A stretch of 64,000 nucleotides of DNA, taken from assembly GCF_037974355.1 (NCBI RefSeq), contig NZ_CP150235.1, forward strand, positions 3,472,001 to 3,536,000, written 5' to 3'. Origin of the DNA: Paenibacillus sp. FSL R5-0517. GTDB lineage: Bacteria; Bacillota; Bacilli; Paenibacillales; Paenibacillaceae. The position numbers were made by a program, and so were the translations under genes. The notes beneath the pieces were generated by a model, which did no database searches, was not told where the DNA came from, and saw only the letters and a program-made list of their open reading frames with translations. Below are positions 53,218 through 63,241 of this stretch, in pieces (position 1 is the first letter of the stretch; every line of letters begins with the position of its first letter).

Positions 53218-56200
53218 ATGAATAGAAACAAAGGGCCACTTAACGAGAAAGATAACAGAGAATATACAGAAAAAAAAGGAACTAGAGCAGGCTACCCTAG
53301 CCGGGACCCTGATTTGGACGCACTTGCTGGCTTTCGATATCCGCCAGAAGGTTATGGCGAAGTTGCTTTTTATTGGTGGGTCGGAGAGCGGCTAGACCGG
53401 AACAGACTGGAATGGCAACTGCATCAATTGAAGGATCATCATATTACAGCATTACAGATTAACTACGCTCATGGAGATGTAGGTGGGTTATCCTACGGCC
53501 TGACCTATCCGAGCGATCCTCCTTTGTTCTCTGAAGAATGGTGGGAGCTGTTCAACTGGTTTGCTCAGAAAGCAGGAGAATATGGTATCGCAGTCAGTTT
53601 GAGCGACTATACCTTGTGTACACCAGGTCAGGGCTCGTATGCGGATGAAATATTGTCGAAGAACCCCGATCTAGCTGGTTCGATCCTTAAACATTGGAGT
53701 TGGAATGTGGATGAAAACTTATCCTTATGGAAATTACCAGCTCATACTCTCAGTGTTATGGCTGTCCGGGAAGACGAGGGAAGTCCGGCCGAAGCAATCA
53801 ACCTGAGCTCATATGTTCAGGGTGAATCCCTGCAATGGACCAAACCCGAAGGGTACTGGAGAATAACAGCTGTTTACCTTGAAGCCCGTCCCATGTCGAT
53901 TGATCCGACGCATCCATGTAGCGGTGAACTCGTTATCGAGCACTTCTTTAAACGATTTGAACATCGACTTCAAAATGTTCCTGGTGCACGGCTGGGGTTT
54001 TTCTTCTCGGATGAGCTTGATTTCGGACTAAAAGGCTTCATCTGGAGTGAAAAATTGCGTTATGCTTTCATCCTCCATAAAGGATATGACCCTTTGCCTG
54101 AGCTAGCGGCATTATTCGTGGATATTGGGCCGCGGACAACCAAAATCAGGCTTGATTACGGGGATGTGATGGTTGGCATGTCGGAGGATCATTACTTCAA
54201 ACCGGTATTTAATTGGCATGAAAGTCGTGGGCTGATCTATGGCTGTGATCATGGCGGCCGTGGGAAAAACCCTATCGAATTCGGAGATTACTTCCGTACA
54301 CAACGCTGGAATCAAGGGCCAGGCTGTGATCAGCCGAATTTGGAATGTGATTTGATTAAAAATAAAGTGGCCAGTTCGATCGCACATTTGTATGAGCGGC
54401 CGCGAACCTGGCTTGAGGGGTTCTATGGAAGCGGCTGGGGAACAACGACTGCAGAGTTAGCCGATGCTATCTTCCGCAATTTTGTCAGTGGACACAACTT
54501 ACTTACACTCCATGGATTGTACTATACAACATACGGCGGTTGGTGGGAGTGGGCACCTCCCTGCAATCATTTTAGAATGCCATATTGGAAGCATATGCAA
54601 AGCTTGATGGAATGTACAGAACGACTTAGCTATCTGCTCAGTCAAGGTCATCATGTGTGTGATATTGCGGTTATTTATCCTGTAGCAAGCCTTGAAGCAG
54701 GCATCTACGGCGACCTCGCCTTGACAACTGCTTTTGAAGCTGCAGACAGTCTCTACAAGCAGGGAATCGATTTCGATTTCATAGATCATCAGTCGATGGA
54801 GAGAGCGAACGTTGATCAGGGTAGGCTAACTGTGGCAGGCGAATCCTATAAGGTACTTGTTTTGCCAGCCATGCGTGCACTTCGCCAGACTACGCTGCGC
54901 AAGGCACTAGAGTTCTTTTGCTCAGGAGGAATCGTAATTGCTATTGGAAGCTTACCTGAAGCAAGTGATCGGGCTGGTTCGAGTGATCCTGAGTTGAACA
55001 AAATGGTTCGTCAGCTCTTCGGTTGGACAGCGGTAGAAGCCACCGAGAACGGAGGGAACCTTACGAATCGACATCTGTCCGGTGGTCTGGCTAAGACGGT
55101 TTGGCATTGGAAGGATGCTGTTCAAGTCATTGAAGAAGCGTTCCCTCGTGATTTTTATTGCGAGGGAACGCCAGATACACCAGAGGCATTTCCGTATATA
55201 CAACATAGAAAGATTGGTCAGCGTGATCTATACGCCGTTTACAATGTGCCACGGGGAACTGAGTGCTTCTTTAGATGTCACGGCTCTGTCGAGATCTGGA
55301 ATCCTTGGGATGGTTCAAATACACCTGTGTCAGCACAACGAGTGGACCCGAAAGGAACATGGATTTGCTTGCCGATGGATCAGAAGGAAATACAACTGGT
55401 CGTCTTTACGCCTGATCCGGAAGCGTTAACATCTCGAATAATTTCAGTACCCATAACTCAGAGGGAGAAGAAGCCGTCAAGAATCCTTCCGTTAGTAAAT
55501 GACTGGTTTTTCCTTCTCCGGCCAACAATGGATAACCAATTTGGTGATTTTCGCCAACCAGTCAGCGATACAGTCATTGGTGCAGAGGTTCGAATACTCC
55601 GTTTTGCTTGGGAGAAAGACAAGACAGCCGCTGCAGATTGGCATTACCCAAAATTGGATGACTCCAGCTGGCAGCCAATGGAGTTAGGTAACGGCCCCTT
55701 CTTCTGGAAGCTTGGTCCCTTGCCACTTGAAAAATGTACAAAAGAGCAGGAGCATCTTTGGGCTACATTAGACCAACCTCCTTGCAAAATACAGGGAGCA
55801 CCGGAACATTGGACTCTGTATGAGTTCTCCACACGATACGGTATAGCAGGCGACCCAGGACATCAGGGTTATCATGGCTTGAAAGGAAATGTGTCCGATG
55901 CGTTCCTTACTTGGGGGCGGCCGGTTCCTACGTTAACCGGAATGCGCTATGAACCGGAGGAAGCTGGAGAAGTCTACTATTTCTGGTCTACAGTGGTTTC
56001 GCTTGAATCGCAGTATGTGAAACTTCATCTGAGCGAACAACGGCCAGATCGTATCTGGCTAAATGGTATACCCATTCAATCGGCTGACAACAACCTATGG
56101 CTTAATGCCGGCCATAATATCCTGCTAGCGCGGTATATTGGAACTGGACGAGGTTATCTTATGTTTGATACCGCTGCGAATGCTAATCATACGCAAACTC

Positions 56201-56952
56201 TGCCTCTGGCCATGTCCTGGTATAACCAGGCTGCCTTTCTATCTTTTGATGCATTGCCGCAACGAGGAGAGATGGCATGCTGGTATCGGTTCACTGCACC
56301 ACCTGGACTCAAGTCACTGGAGTTGACGGCTCACGGGCAGATCGAAGTTTGGATAGACGGGAACGTCTGTCAAGTCAAGCCGATCGGCCAGAGAGATGAA
56401 GGGGCTACCCGCTATCAGGTGACACTGACCGAGCCTGTTCTTCCAATCTCAACGGTAGCTATCCGCCTGATACCTAGCCGGGGCTTTTACGCGGGAGCTG
56501 CTATACCTGAACCAATTCAATTTCAATGTTTTGAAGGTCTAATTAAGCTGGGGGATTGGTCCGAAATTGATGGTCTTCGATGTTATTCTGGCGAGGCTAT
56601 ATATCGTAAACACATCCATTGGCAGCCGAAAAGTTCTCCCGAGCGTGTTGTGTTACAACTAGGGAATATCTCTTCTACTGCCGCAATTTCGATAAATGGT
56701 AGACATGTACGCACCCTTTTACAGCCCCCTTGGGACGTTGATCTTACCCAGTATTTTCAACATCCAGGGGATTATGCAATTGAAGTTTCGGTATGTAATA
56801 CACTAGCCAATCACTACGCAACAATTCCAACAAGATATGGAGGTGAAACTGTGTCCGGACTTTTGGGGCCAGTGGCGCTTGTTATTTATGACGATGAGCA
56901 AGATCTTCTTTTCAATCAGACAAGTGGTATATTGACGGAGAAAAAGTATTAA
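53218..56952 (+). CDS. GH106-like large glycoside hydrolase (alpha-L-rhamnosidase related)
   Basis: This 1244-residue cytoplasmic protein has no signal peptide. The N-terminal barrel opens with FYWWVGERLDRNRLEWQLHQ. It carries GH106-like segments: FFFSDELDFG (E266), the FKPVFNWHESRGLIYGCDHG region, DYFRTQRWNQGPGCDQ and WLEGFYGSGWG (E400). A linker and sandwich domains follow. The C-terminus has a GH2-like sugar-binding fold with LQLGNISSTAAISINGRHVR and SGLLGPVALV, as in GH106. E266 and E400 are candidate catalytic residues. Assignment to GH106 proper is likely but not certain, since this group shades into unclassified relatives. It is divergent from the AraC gene and precedes the permeases. 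Confidence 0.78.
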   Translation: MNRNKGPLNEKDNREYTEKKGTRAGYPSRDPDLDALAGFRYPPEGYGEVAFYWWVGERLDRNRLEWQLHQLKDHHITALQINYAHGDVGGLSYGLTYPSDPPLFSEEWWELFNWFAQKAGEYGIAVSLSDYTLCTPGQGSYADEILSKNPDLAGSILKHWSWNVDENLSLWKLPAHTLSVMAVREDEGSPAEAINLSSYVQGESLQWTKPEGYWRITAVYLEARPMSIDPTHPCSGELVIEHFFKRFEHRLQNVPGARLGFFFSDELDFGLKGFIWSEKLRYAFILHKGYDPLPELAALFVDIGPRTTKIRLDYGDVMVGMSEDHYFKPVFNWHESRGLIYGCDHGGRGKNPIEFGDYFRTQRWNQGPGCDQPNLECDLIKNKVASSIAHLYERPRTWLEGFYGSGWGTTTAELADAIFRNFVSGHNLLTLHGLYYTTYGGWWEWAPPCNHFRMPYWKHMQSLMECTERLSYLLSQGHHVCDIAVIYPVASLEAGIYGDLALTTAFEAADSLYKQGIDFDFIDHQSMERANVDQGRLTVAGESYKVLVLPAMRALRQTTLRKALEFFCSGGIVIAIGSLPEASDRAGSSDPELNKMVRQLFGWTAVEATENGGNLTNRHLSGGLAKTVWHWKDAVQVIEEAFPRDFYCEGTPDTPEAFPYIQHRKIGQRDLYAVYNVPRGTECFFRCHGSVEIWNPWDGSNTPVSAQRVDPKGTWICLPMDQKEIQLVVFTPDPEALTSRIISVPITQREKKPSRILPLVNDWFFLLRPTMDNQFGDFRQPVSDTVIGAEVRILRFAWEKDKTAAADWHYPKLDDSSWQPMELGNGPFFWKLGPLPLEKCTKEQEHLWATLDQPPCKIQGAPEHWTLYEFSTRYGIAGDPGHQGYHGLKGNVSDAFLTWGRPVPTLTGMRYEPEEAGEVYYFWSTVVSLESQYVKLHLSEQRPDRIWLNGIPIQSADNNLWLNAGHNILLARYIGTGRGYLMFDTAANANHTQTLPLAMSWYNQAAFLSFDALPQRGEMACWYRFTAPPGLKSLELTAHGQIEVWIDGNVCQVKPIGQRDEGATRYQVTLTEPVLPISTVAIRLIPSRGFYAGAAIPEPIQFQCFEGLIKLGDWSEIDGLRCYSGEAIYRKHIHWQPKSSPERVVLQLGNISSTAAISINGRHVRTLLQPPWDVDLTQYFQHPGDYAIEVSVCNTLANHYATIPTRYGGETVSGLLGPVALVIYDDEQDLLFNQTSGILTEKKY

Positions 56953-57037
56953 TTCATGTTGCACATTCCTTTGCTTTAAAAAGGACCCTTCTTTATTGAA
57001 AATGAACCGTGTTCACGGTCTTCCCTTCAACTCTATA

Positions 57038-58024
57038 ATGAATGTAACAACAAGTTGGAATGAAGGAGGGGTTTTTATCCAAAAGAAAGCGCATACAAAT
57101 TCAAGACTGTTTCGAAGGCAGTTTCCCTTTCATGCTTTTGTTGGCATCGGAATCATCTATTTAATTGTATTCAGCTATATTCCGATGTTTGGAATCATTA
57201 TTGCATTTAAAGATTACAACATCTCCACAGGTATTGAGGGCATATTTACCAGCTCATGGGCGGGGTTATCCCATTTCAAGGAATTGATTAACGACTATCA
57301 CTTCCCAAGTCTTGTCCGTAATACATTACTCCTAAGTTTATTAAAGGTCATTTTCTCCTACCCTATTCCTATTCTTTTTGCCATTATGCTTAGTGAAGTA
57401 CGTCATGTGGTGTTCAAACGCTTTGTTCAAACAGTCAGTTATTTGCCTCACTTCGTATCCTGGGTTGTCGTAACCGGAATTGCATACGCTTTCTTCTCTT
57501 CCGGTTATGGCATTTTCAACGAACTATTGCTTTCCCTGCATGTCATCAAAGACCCCATTCAAGTGCTGACTGATCCGGATTCCTTCTATGCATTGGCTGT
57601 ATCAACGGCCATTTGGAAGGAAGCGGGGTGGTGGACAATTATCTTTCTTGCAGCTTTGGCCGGAATTGATCCTGCTCTCTACGAAGCGGCAGAAATGGAT
57701 GGGGCGGGAAGGCTCAAGCGGATTATCCATATTACGTTACCCGGACTAAAGGGAGCTGCCATCGTTGTCCTTATTTTGACCATCGGAAGCATTCTTGGAG
57801 GCGGCTTGGTTGGATCGAACTTTGAGCAGTCGATGCTTCTTGGCAATGCGCTGAATGTGGAACGTTCGCAGATTATTCAGACGTATGCGTTTAATGTGGG
57901 TCTTGCGCAAGGACGATTTTCCTTCGCCACGGCGATAGACTTTGCTCAATCTGTTATTTCATTGATATTGATTTTTTCAAGTAACTATATCGCTAAGCGG
58001 GTTTCCGGGACCGGATTATTCTGA
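57038..58024 (+). CDS. Sugar ABC transporter permease, LplB type (second importer)
   Basis: This membrane protein of about 315-328 residues has six transmembrane segments starting VGIGIIYLIVFSYIPMFGII. The coupling motif is EAAEMDGAGRLKRIIHITLP. The start is unclear. ATG at 57038 has no ribosome site, while a strong GAAGGAGGGG at 57062-57071 is followed by the in-frame codon ATC at 57077. From there the protein would begin (I)QKKAHTNSRLFRRQFP, the usual N-terminus of this family. A rare ATC start is therefore possible. No ATPase gene is nearby. Confidence 0.88.
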   Translation: MNVTTSWNEGGVFIQKKAHTNSRLFRRQFPFHAFVGIGIIYLIVFSYIPMFGIIIAFKDYNISTGIEGIFTSSWAGLSHFKELINDYHFPSLVRNTLLLSLLKVIFSYPIPILFAIMLSEVRHVVFKRFVQTVSYLPHFVSWVVVTGIAYAFFSSGYGIFNELLLSLHVIKDPIQVLTDPDSFYALAVSTAIWKEAGWWTIIFLAALAGIDPALYEAAEMDGAGRLKRIIHITLPGLKGAAIVVLILTIGSILGGGLVGSNFEQSMLLGNALNVERSQIIQTYAFNVGLAQGRFSFATAIDFAQSVISLILIFSSNYIAKRVSGTGLF

Positions 58025-58045
58025 ATATGCGTAAGAAAGGAGCGG

Positions 58046-58945
58046 GTGATCATAAGGCACAGAAGAAAGCGTTCGTGGGAGGACTGGATTCTGGATTCGG
58101 TCATTTTTATTTCCTTGCTGCTCATTATTCTAACTACGCTGTACCCGTTTTATTACATCTTGGTGATCACATTTAATTCCGGGGCAGATACGGCAAGCGG
58201 CGGTATGTATTTATGGCCCCGTGAGTTTACCTTTGAAAATTACAGCTATTTTCTAAATGATTCCAAATGGTTAAAGGCTTTGGGTATGTCTTTGCTGCGC
58301 ACGGTCGTAGGCACGGCGCTTGGCGTGTTCTTTACCTGCCTTGTTGCCTACGGATTGGCACGCAAGGAGCTTATGTTCCGCAAAATCTATTTTTTCATCA
58401 TTATTTTTGCTATGAATTTTTCAGGTGGACTTATTGCGTATTATGTTGTGCTAAGGAGTATAGGACTCATTAATACCTTTGGTGTTTATGTTATTCCGGG
58501 AATGCTCAATTTGTTCTTTTTGCTGATTGCTATTTCGTTCTTTAACGAGATTCCAGAGGAAATCGGTGAATCGGCACGGATTGACGGAGCAAGCGAGGTG
58601 AAGATTTTCGGAAAAATCATTTTACCTGTGTCCATGCCACTGATTGCAACCATGTGTCTTTTTATAGGTTCGGGGCATTGGAATGCTTGGCTGGACTCCG
58701 CTTATTTCGTTCAAAACGAGAATCTACGCACACTTACCTATCGTATGATGCAGGTCATTAACCAGTCCATGGTTCCTTCGGGAGCCAGTGAAGCAGCCAA
58801 TGCAGCCATGTCACGTACTCAGGTCACTCCGTTTTCCATTCAAGCGACAGCTATGGTCGTTTCCATTGTTCCCATTCTGGGCGTATATCCATTTTTACAA
58901 AAGCATTTTGTATCTGGCATGATGCTCGGTTCCGTCAAGGGCTGA
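58046..58945 (+). CDS. Carbohydrate ABC transporter permease, YtcP type (second importer)
   Basis: This 299-residue membrane protein is the partner permease, with the coupling motif IGESARIDGASEVKIFGKII and the typical C-terminus FVSGMMLGSVKG. The GTG at 58046 is only 3 bases from the end of AAAGGAG; the next in-frame codons ATC (58049) and ATA (58052) have better spacing. It follows the first permease by 21 bases. Together with the binding lipoprotein downstream it should import the oligosaccharides cut by GH95 and the GH106-like enzyme. Confidence 0.9.
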   Translation: MIIRHRRKRSWEDWILDSVIFISLLLIILTTLYPFYYILVITFNSGADTASGGMYLWPREFTFENYSYFLNDSKWLKALGMSLLRTVVGTALGVFFTCLVAYGLARKELMFRKIYFFIIIFAMNFSGGLIAYYVVLRSIGLINTFGVYVIPGMLNLFFLLIAISFFNEIPEEIGESARIDGASEVKIFGKIILPVSMPLIATMCLFIGSGHWNAWLDSAYFVQNENLRTLTYRMMQVINQSMVPSGASEAANAAMSRTQVTPFSIQATAMVVSIVPILGVYPFLQKHFVSGMMLGSVKG

Positions 58946-59044
58946 GGTCTTACATTAAGGCTGTTATGGTTTTATAGCATTCTAAGAGCGATCAACGCTC
59001 AAGATTGCTTTGCAATATAATCTCATCTAACGGGGGGACAAACG

Positions 59045-60604
59045 ATGGCTAAACGGTTGAGAAAATCAATACTTCTAGTATTCGCCTCATTATTGCTGGG
59101 AAGCACTGTAGCATGTAGCTCAAGCTCGAATCAGAATGGCAACAGCAGCTCTACAAATAATACTGTAGGGAATACACCAGGAAATTGTATTAATCCTGTA
59201 GAGATTGACATGTTTGTTGATGCAACATGGTATCCATTTCAGGACTGGTCCGGGGAGATCCCAGAAGCTATTACGAAAGCAACGTGTGTGAAGCCCAAAG
59301 TGACCGTCGCTAACGATGACAAGCAGCTTGCTCTCATGGTGGCTTCAGGCAGTCTGCCTGACCTTGTTGTATCCTTTAATTTCAAACTGATGTCTGACAG
59401 CAGGCTTTCTCTGCCTTACAATAAAATTTTCCCCGAATATGCACCTGATGTGAAATTTGATCCTGTGAAGGAATTTGTGAACACGGTAAGTGACGGTAAT
59501 TATTACGCTATTCGCAACGATTTTTCCACTGAGGCAGAATGGAAAGCAAATCCATACGCGCATATGATGACCGCAGGTCTTGCCATGCGTAAGGACATTC
59601 TTGAAGAAATCGGCAATCCCCCAATCAAGTCCCTGGAAGATTTGAATAGTGTATTTATGCAGGTGAAGCAGAAGCATCCGGAAATGACCCCATTGATTCT
59701 CAATCCAAACTGGATGCGTCCATACTTTGATACTCAATTTGGGGCTCAGAGCGGTTTTGTCGACGAAAATGGTCAGCTTATGTATTACCTGAAACAAGAC
59801 GCTTTGCGGAAGTCGGTTTTATATATGAACAGTCTCTATCGGAATGGCTTTATAACGAGTGAGAACTTTGCTTACAAGAACGAGTCAGAGACTGAACAAA
59901 TGATGCTTTCCAACAAAGGTTTTGCCTACACTTGGACTTATGCTGCTGCAGATCGCCTGAATGCAGACAGCAAGGGCAAGTATCCATTTGTTCAACTTGC
60001 CGAGCCACTGGGACAGGAGGCAAACATCGTTAGCACAGGCACGGGTGGGCTCGGGGTATATGTAACCAAGAATAACAAAAATGTTGAAGCTTCTGTGCAA
60101 TTATTGAAATATATGTTTACAGAAGAAGGCTGGAGAATGGGAGAGTGGGGGATTGAAAATCAGGACTGGACATGGAATGAAAAAGGGTACCCGGAATTTA
60201 AATATGATAACAACGATATAGAATCATTGAAGAAAAAAGGAGTTTACTGGTGGGGGGTTCCCTGGGAATCGGGTGTAGGCATGGCACTGACCTCATATAA
60301 GGAGGGTTCTGAAACTACAAGACAAGGTGAGCAGTATGATAAAATCATCTCGTTCAACCCTGCAATCGGTATGATTGCTCCGGATACCGATTCGCCTGAA
60401 CAAATTATAAAGACCAATATTGATAATATGATAAAGACGGAGATCACCAGAGTATATTTAGCAAAGGATGAGAACGAGGCAAATCAGGCGTTTGATGAAA
60501 TTTTGAAAAAAGCAGATAAAATGGGGCTCGCTAAACTCGAAAGCTGGGCGAACACTCAATATGGTCCATATAAAGAGAAGTACGACAGCTTAACCAAGAA
60601 ATAG
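59045..60604 (+). CDS. Sugar ABC transporter solute-binding lipoprotein (second importer)
   Basis: This 519-residue lipoprotein has a basic start (MAKRLRK), a hydrophobic segment and lipobox TVAC with C24. A Ser/Asn-rich linker leads to a family 1 binding fold (VASGSLPDLVVSFNFKLMSD; late GGLGVYVTKNNKNVEASVQL). Several Trp residues around 370-410 (WTWNEKGYPEF, GVYWWGVPWESG) could stack on sugars. It starts after AACGGGGGGAC, 99 bases behind the permease, a gap that contains a small GAGCG-ATCAA-CGCTC hairpin. Confidence 0.92.
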   Translation: MAKRLRKSILLVFASLLLGSTVACSSSSNQNGNSSSTNNTVGNTPGNCINPVEIDMFVDATWYPFQDWSGEIPEAITKATCVKPKVTVANDDKQLALMVASGSLPDLVVSFNFKLMSDSRLSLPYNKIFPEYAPDVKFDPVKEFVNTVSDGNYYAIRNDFSTEAEWKANPYAHMMTAGLAMRKDILEEIGNPPIKSLEDLNSVFMQVKQKHPEMTPLILNPNWMRPYFDTQFGAQSGFVDENGQLMYYLKQDALRKSVLYMNSLYRNGFITSENFAYKNESETEQMMLSNKGFAYTWTYAAADRLNADSKGKYPFVQLAEPLGQEANIVSTGTGGLGVYVTKNNKNVEASVQLLKYMFTEEGWRMGEWGIENQDWTWNEKGYPEFKYDNNDIESLKKKGVYWWGVPWESGVGMALTSYKEGSETTRQGEQYDKIISFNPAIGMIAPDTDSPEQIIKTNIDNMIKTEITRVYLAKDENEANQAFDEILKKADKMGLAKLESWANTQYGPYKEKYDSLTKK

Positions 60605-60640
60605 TGCTCTGCATCATAATAATAGGTACAGTATGAATTA

Positions 60641-60673
60641 GCCCGCGGGTCCATCAATAGTGGATCTTCGGGC
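60641..60673 (+). terminator. Hairpin between the binding protein and kinase genes
   Basis: GCCCG-C-GGGTCCA pairs with TGGATC-TT-CGGGC around TCAATAG. A weak T run (CTGCTTTTG) follows. It may be a partial terminator. Confidence 0.5.
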
Positions 60674-60726
60674 CATCTGCTTTTGAACTAGCATCGATAA
60701 CTTGAAGTGAAGGAAGGACGTGGAAC

Positions 60727-62493
60727 ATGCGCATCAGCACAAAAATGTTTATTGGATATGTCCTTCTGATTGTGTTGCCTTTTCTGGTCTTTTTCATCTT
60801 TTGGTATGTACAGATGTATGACAAACTGGTGTTGCAATATCAGCAGACCAATCAGAAAAATCTGGAACAAGTTGCGGGCCATGCAGAGGAAACACTGAGT
60901 AAAATTGAAGCCTTGCAGTCCATATATCAGAATAATGCAGCGCTCATTGATTATTTGCGTGATACAAACATGGAGGACCGTGATATGATCTACTACTATC
61001 TTCGAGACATCAGTCCTGCCATTTCTTTTGCTAAACTTGCTGAAACGAACGTGCAGTCCATCTCCATTTATCCCAAGTTGCAGGAGCGCCTTTTGAATGT
61101 ACCAGGGTTCTTTCCTTATGATGCACTTGACGCCAAGCTGACGACTGCGGAAATCAGCACGTTGCGTCCCCTTAACGGTCAATGGAAGCATGTTTCCAAC
61201 GATAAAAACATCATTCTGACCTATTATCACAAAATATACAGCGATCTTTATACTACAGATCTGGGGATGTTGGAAATTGAAGTCCATCCCTTATTTATGA
61301 ATCATCTGTTGAATCAAATGATAGACATCCACCCTGAAAATGAAATACTTGTATTTAATGAAGAGGGGAAGCTGGTTGGAGAGCCTAAAGGTACCATGTT
61401 GTCATCGGACGAAGTCTCTATGATCGGAAACGAGGTGCTTACACTCAATAGCCATGCGTTCGAAAGCGAACAGGGAAAGCTGCTTATCAATCATATTGAA
61501 CTTCCTAGATTAGGGCTACGTATCGTAGAAGTGGCCAACCGTGAAATCGCATTTGATTTCCTTCGAGTCAAGCTACTCTTGTTGTCCACGGGACTGGGCA
61601 TGCTGGGCATTTTGTCAGTCCTGTATTACCTGATTGTATCCTCAATGACTAAACGCGTCATTAAACTGTCCCGACATATGCGAAAGGTTGGTTTGGATAC
61701 ACTAGGCTCGCCTTATACAGGAACAGCTGGATCAGATGAAATTGGTTATATGATTACGAGCTATAATGCGATGATGGTACGGATGGACGAGTTAGTAAAC
61801 AAGGTTCAGCGTGAAGAACTGCTTAAGAAGGAAGCGGAATTCCGAATGCTGCAAGCGCAGATCCAGCCTCATTTTCTGTACAACACACTTGAAACCATCC
61901 GCATGCTTGCACGCTCCGACCGCGGAACACTGGTTGCAGAGATAGCACTATCTCTGGGCAAGCTGCTACGGTACAGTCTGTCCTCCAGAAACGATGCAAT
62001 TCTGAGAGATGAGTATGATCATGTTTGTTCATATATGAGTATTCATCAGATTCGCATGAAAGAGCTTCATTTGCACATCGATGTGGACGAAAGCATACTG
62101 TCTGTTGCTTGTCCACGTTTCATCCTCCAGCCACTGGTAGAAAATAGTATTCTTCATGGTCTTTCACGTAAACGGGGCAGTGGACGGATATCTCTCAGCA
62201 TTAAGCGGGAAGGATGTGCAGTGCGAATCCAAATAACCGATAACGGAGCGGGAATTGAGAGTGAACGTTTAGCCATTTTACAGCAAGTCTTGTCCACTGG
62301 CTCAGTTATCGAAGATCGATTGCAACCTAAAGGCTTGGGGATTGGTTTAGCCAATGTGGTGGCTCGGGTGCGTGCTTATTTCGGTCCAGGAACTGAGATG
62401 CTAATAAACAGCCGCCCCGGTGTCGAGACGACAGTCACTCTAAAACTGGATGTGGAGGTGTATACCCATGCTGAAATTGATGATTGTGGATGA
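60727..62493 (+). CDS. YesM-type sensor histidine kinase (second pair)
   Basis: This 588-residue kinase has transmembrane segments at about 8-30 and 281-304 flanking an extracellular sensor, then HAMP. The His_kinase domain has H382 in AQIQPHFLYNTLETI, and the HATPase domain has RFILQPLVENSILHG and DNGAGI, with GLGIGLANV. It is the sensor for the second carbohydrate cluster and overlaps the regulator gene by 26 bases. The signal is probably the sugar recognised by the adjacent binding protein, as suggested for this family. Confidence 0.92.
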   Translation: MRISTKMFIGYVLLIVLPFLVFFIFWYVQMYDKLVLQYQQTNQKNLEQVAGHAEETLSKIEALQSIYQNNAALIDYLRDTNMEDRDMIYYYLRDISPAISFAKLAETNVQSISIYPKLQERLLNVPGFFPYDALDAKLTTAEISTLRPLNGQWKHVSNDKNIILTYYHKIYSDLYTTDLGMLEIEVHPLFMNHLLNQMIDIHPENEILVFNEEGKLVGEPKGTMLSSDEVSMIGNEVLTLNSHAFESEQGKLLINHIELPRLGLRIVEVANREIAFDFLRVKLLLLSTGLGMLGILSVLYYLIVSSMTKRVIKLSRHMRKVGLDTLGSPYTGTAGSDEIGYMITSYNAMMVRMDELVNKVQREELLKKEAEFRMLQAQIQPHFLYNTLETIRMLARSDRGTLVAEIALSLGKLLRYSLSSRNDAILRDEYDHVCSYMSIHQIRMKELHLHIDVDESILSVACPRFILQPLVENSILHGLSRKRGSGRISLSIKREGCAVRIQITDNGAGIESERLAILQQVLSTGSVIEDRLQPKGLGIGLANVVARVRAYFGPGTEMLINSRPGVETTVTLKLDVEVYTHAEIDDCG

Positions 62494-63241
62494 TGAGCCC
62501 ATTCTGCTCTCGGGCATTCGAGATATGGTTGAATATGCAAATACTGCGTTTACCCGCATCATGACTGCAGATGACGCAGTTGAAGCGTTGAAAATCATGG
62601 ACTATTTTCAGCCGGACCTGTTGATCACCGATATTCAGATGCCGGAAATGGATGGCCTGGAGTTAATTCGGCGAGCAAAGACGAAGCATGTTAAGCGATT
62701 TATTATTCTGACAGGTTATGATCTGTTTTCCTACGCCCAGAGTGCAATCAGGCTTCAGGTGGCTGAATACGCGTTGAAGCCGATCGACGAAAGTTATCTG
62801 ACTGAACTGCTGAAGAGGATGGCCATTGAAGTTCTGGAGCAGAAGCCAATGGACGGGGATGGCATAACGCAGTCTTATTACAATGAGGAGGATGGACACA
62901 ACGAGCATATTAGACAATTGAAAGCATTTATCCATGCCAACTATATGAAAGATATTTCACTATCAGTTGCTTCACAGTACCTTGATCTCCATCCTGTTTA
63001 TATAGGTAAGCTGTTTAAACAAGTAACGGGGGAAAATGTGGTCGCTTACATCAATCAATTGAGAGTGCAGAAAGCTAAAAAGTTGATGTTTAGCGACAAA
63101 AACATACCATTGGACAAAATTGCAACCTGTGTTGGATTTGAGCATAGTCGTACATTTTACAAGGTCTTCCGCAAATACACTGGACAGACGCCGGGTGAGT
63201 ATCGGAGCCTGGTTGGAGGGCACGAAGAGGAGTTAACATGA
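62468..63241 (+). CDS. YesN-type response regulator (second pair)
   Basis: This 257-residue regulator has a receiver (1-120) with phosphoacceptor D55 in LLITDIQMPEMDG and a Lys in ALKPID. A short linker leads to the AraC-type HTH with SVASQYLDLHPVYIGKLFKQ and IATCVGFEHSRTFYKVFRKY. It lacks the long middle region of the first YesN-type protein at 15481. The ATG at 62468 follows GGAGGTG. Its stop overlaps an ATGA start of a 31-codon ORF. It probably activates the importer and enzyme genes of this cluster. Confidence 0.92.
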   Translation: MLKLMIVDDEPILLSGIRDMVEYANTAFTRIMTADDAVEALKIMDYFQPDLLITDIQMPEMDGLELIRRAKTKHVKRFIILTGYDLFSYAQSAIRLQVAEYALKPIDESYLTELLKRMAIEVLEQKPMDGDGITQSYYNEEDGHNEHIRQLKAFIHANYMKDISLSVASQYLDLHPVYIGKLFKQVTGENVVAYINQLRVQKAKKLMFSDKNIPLDKIATCVGFEHSRTFYKVFRKYTGQTPGEYRSLVGGHEEELT

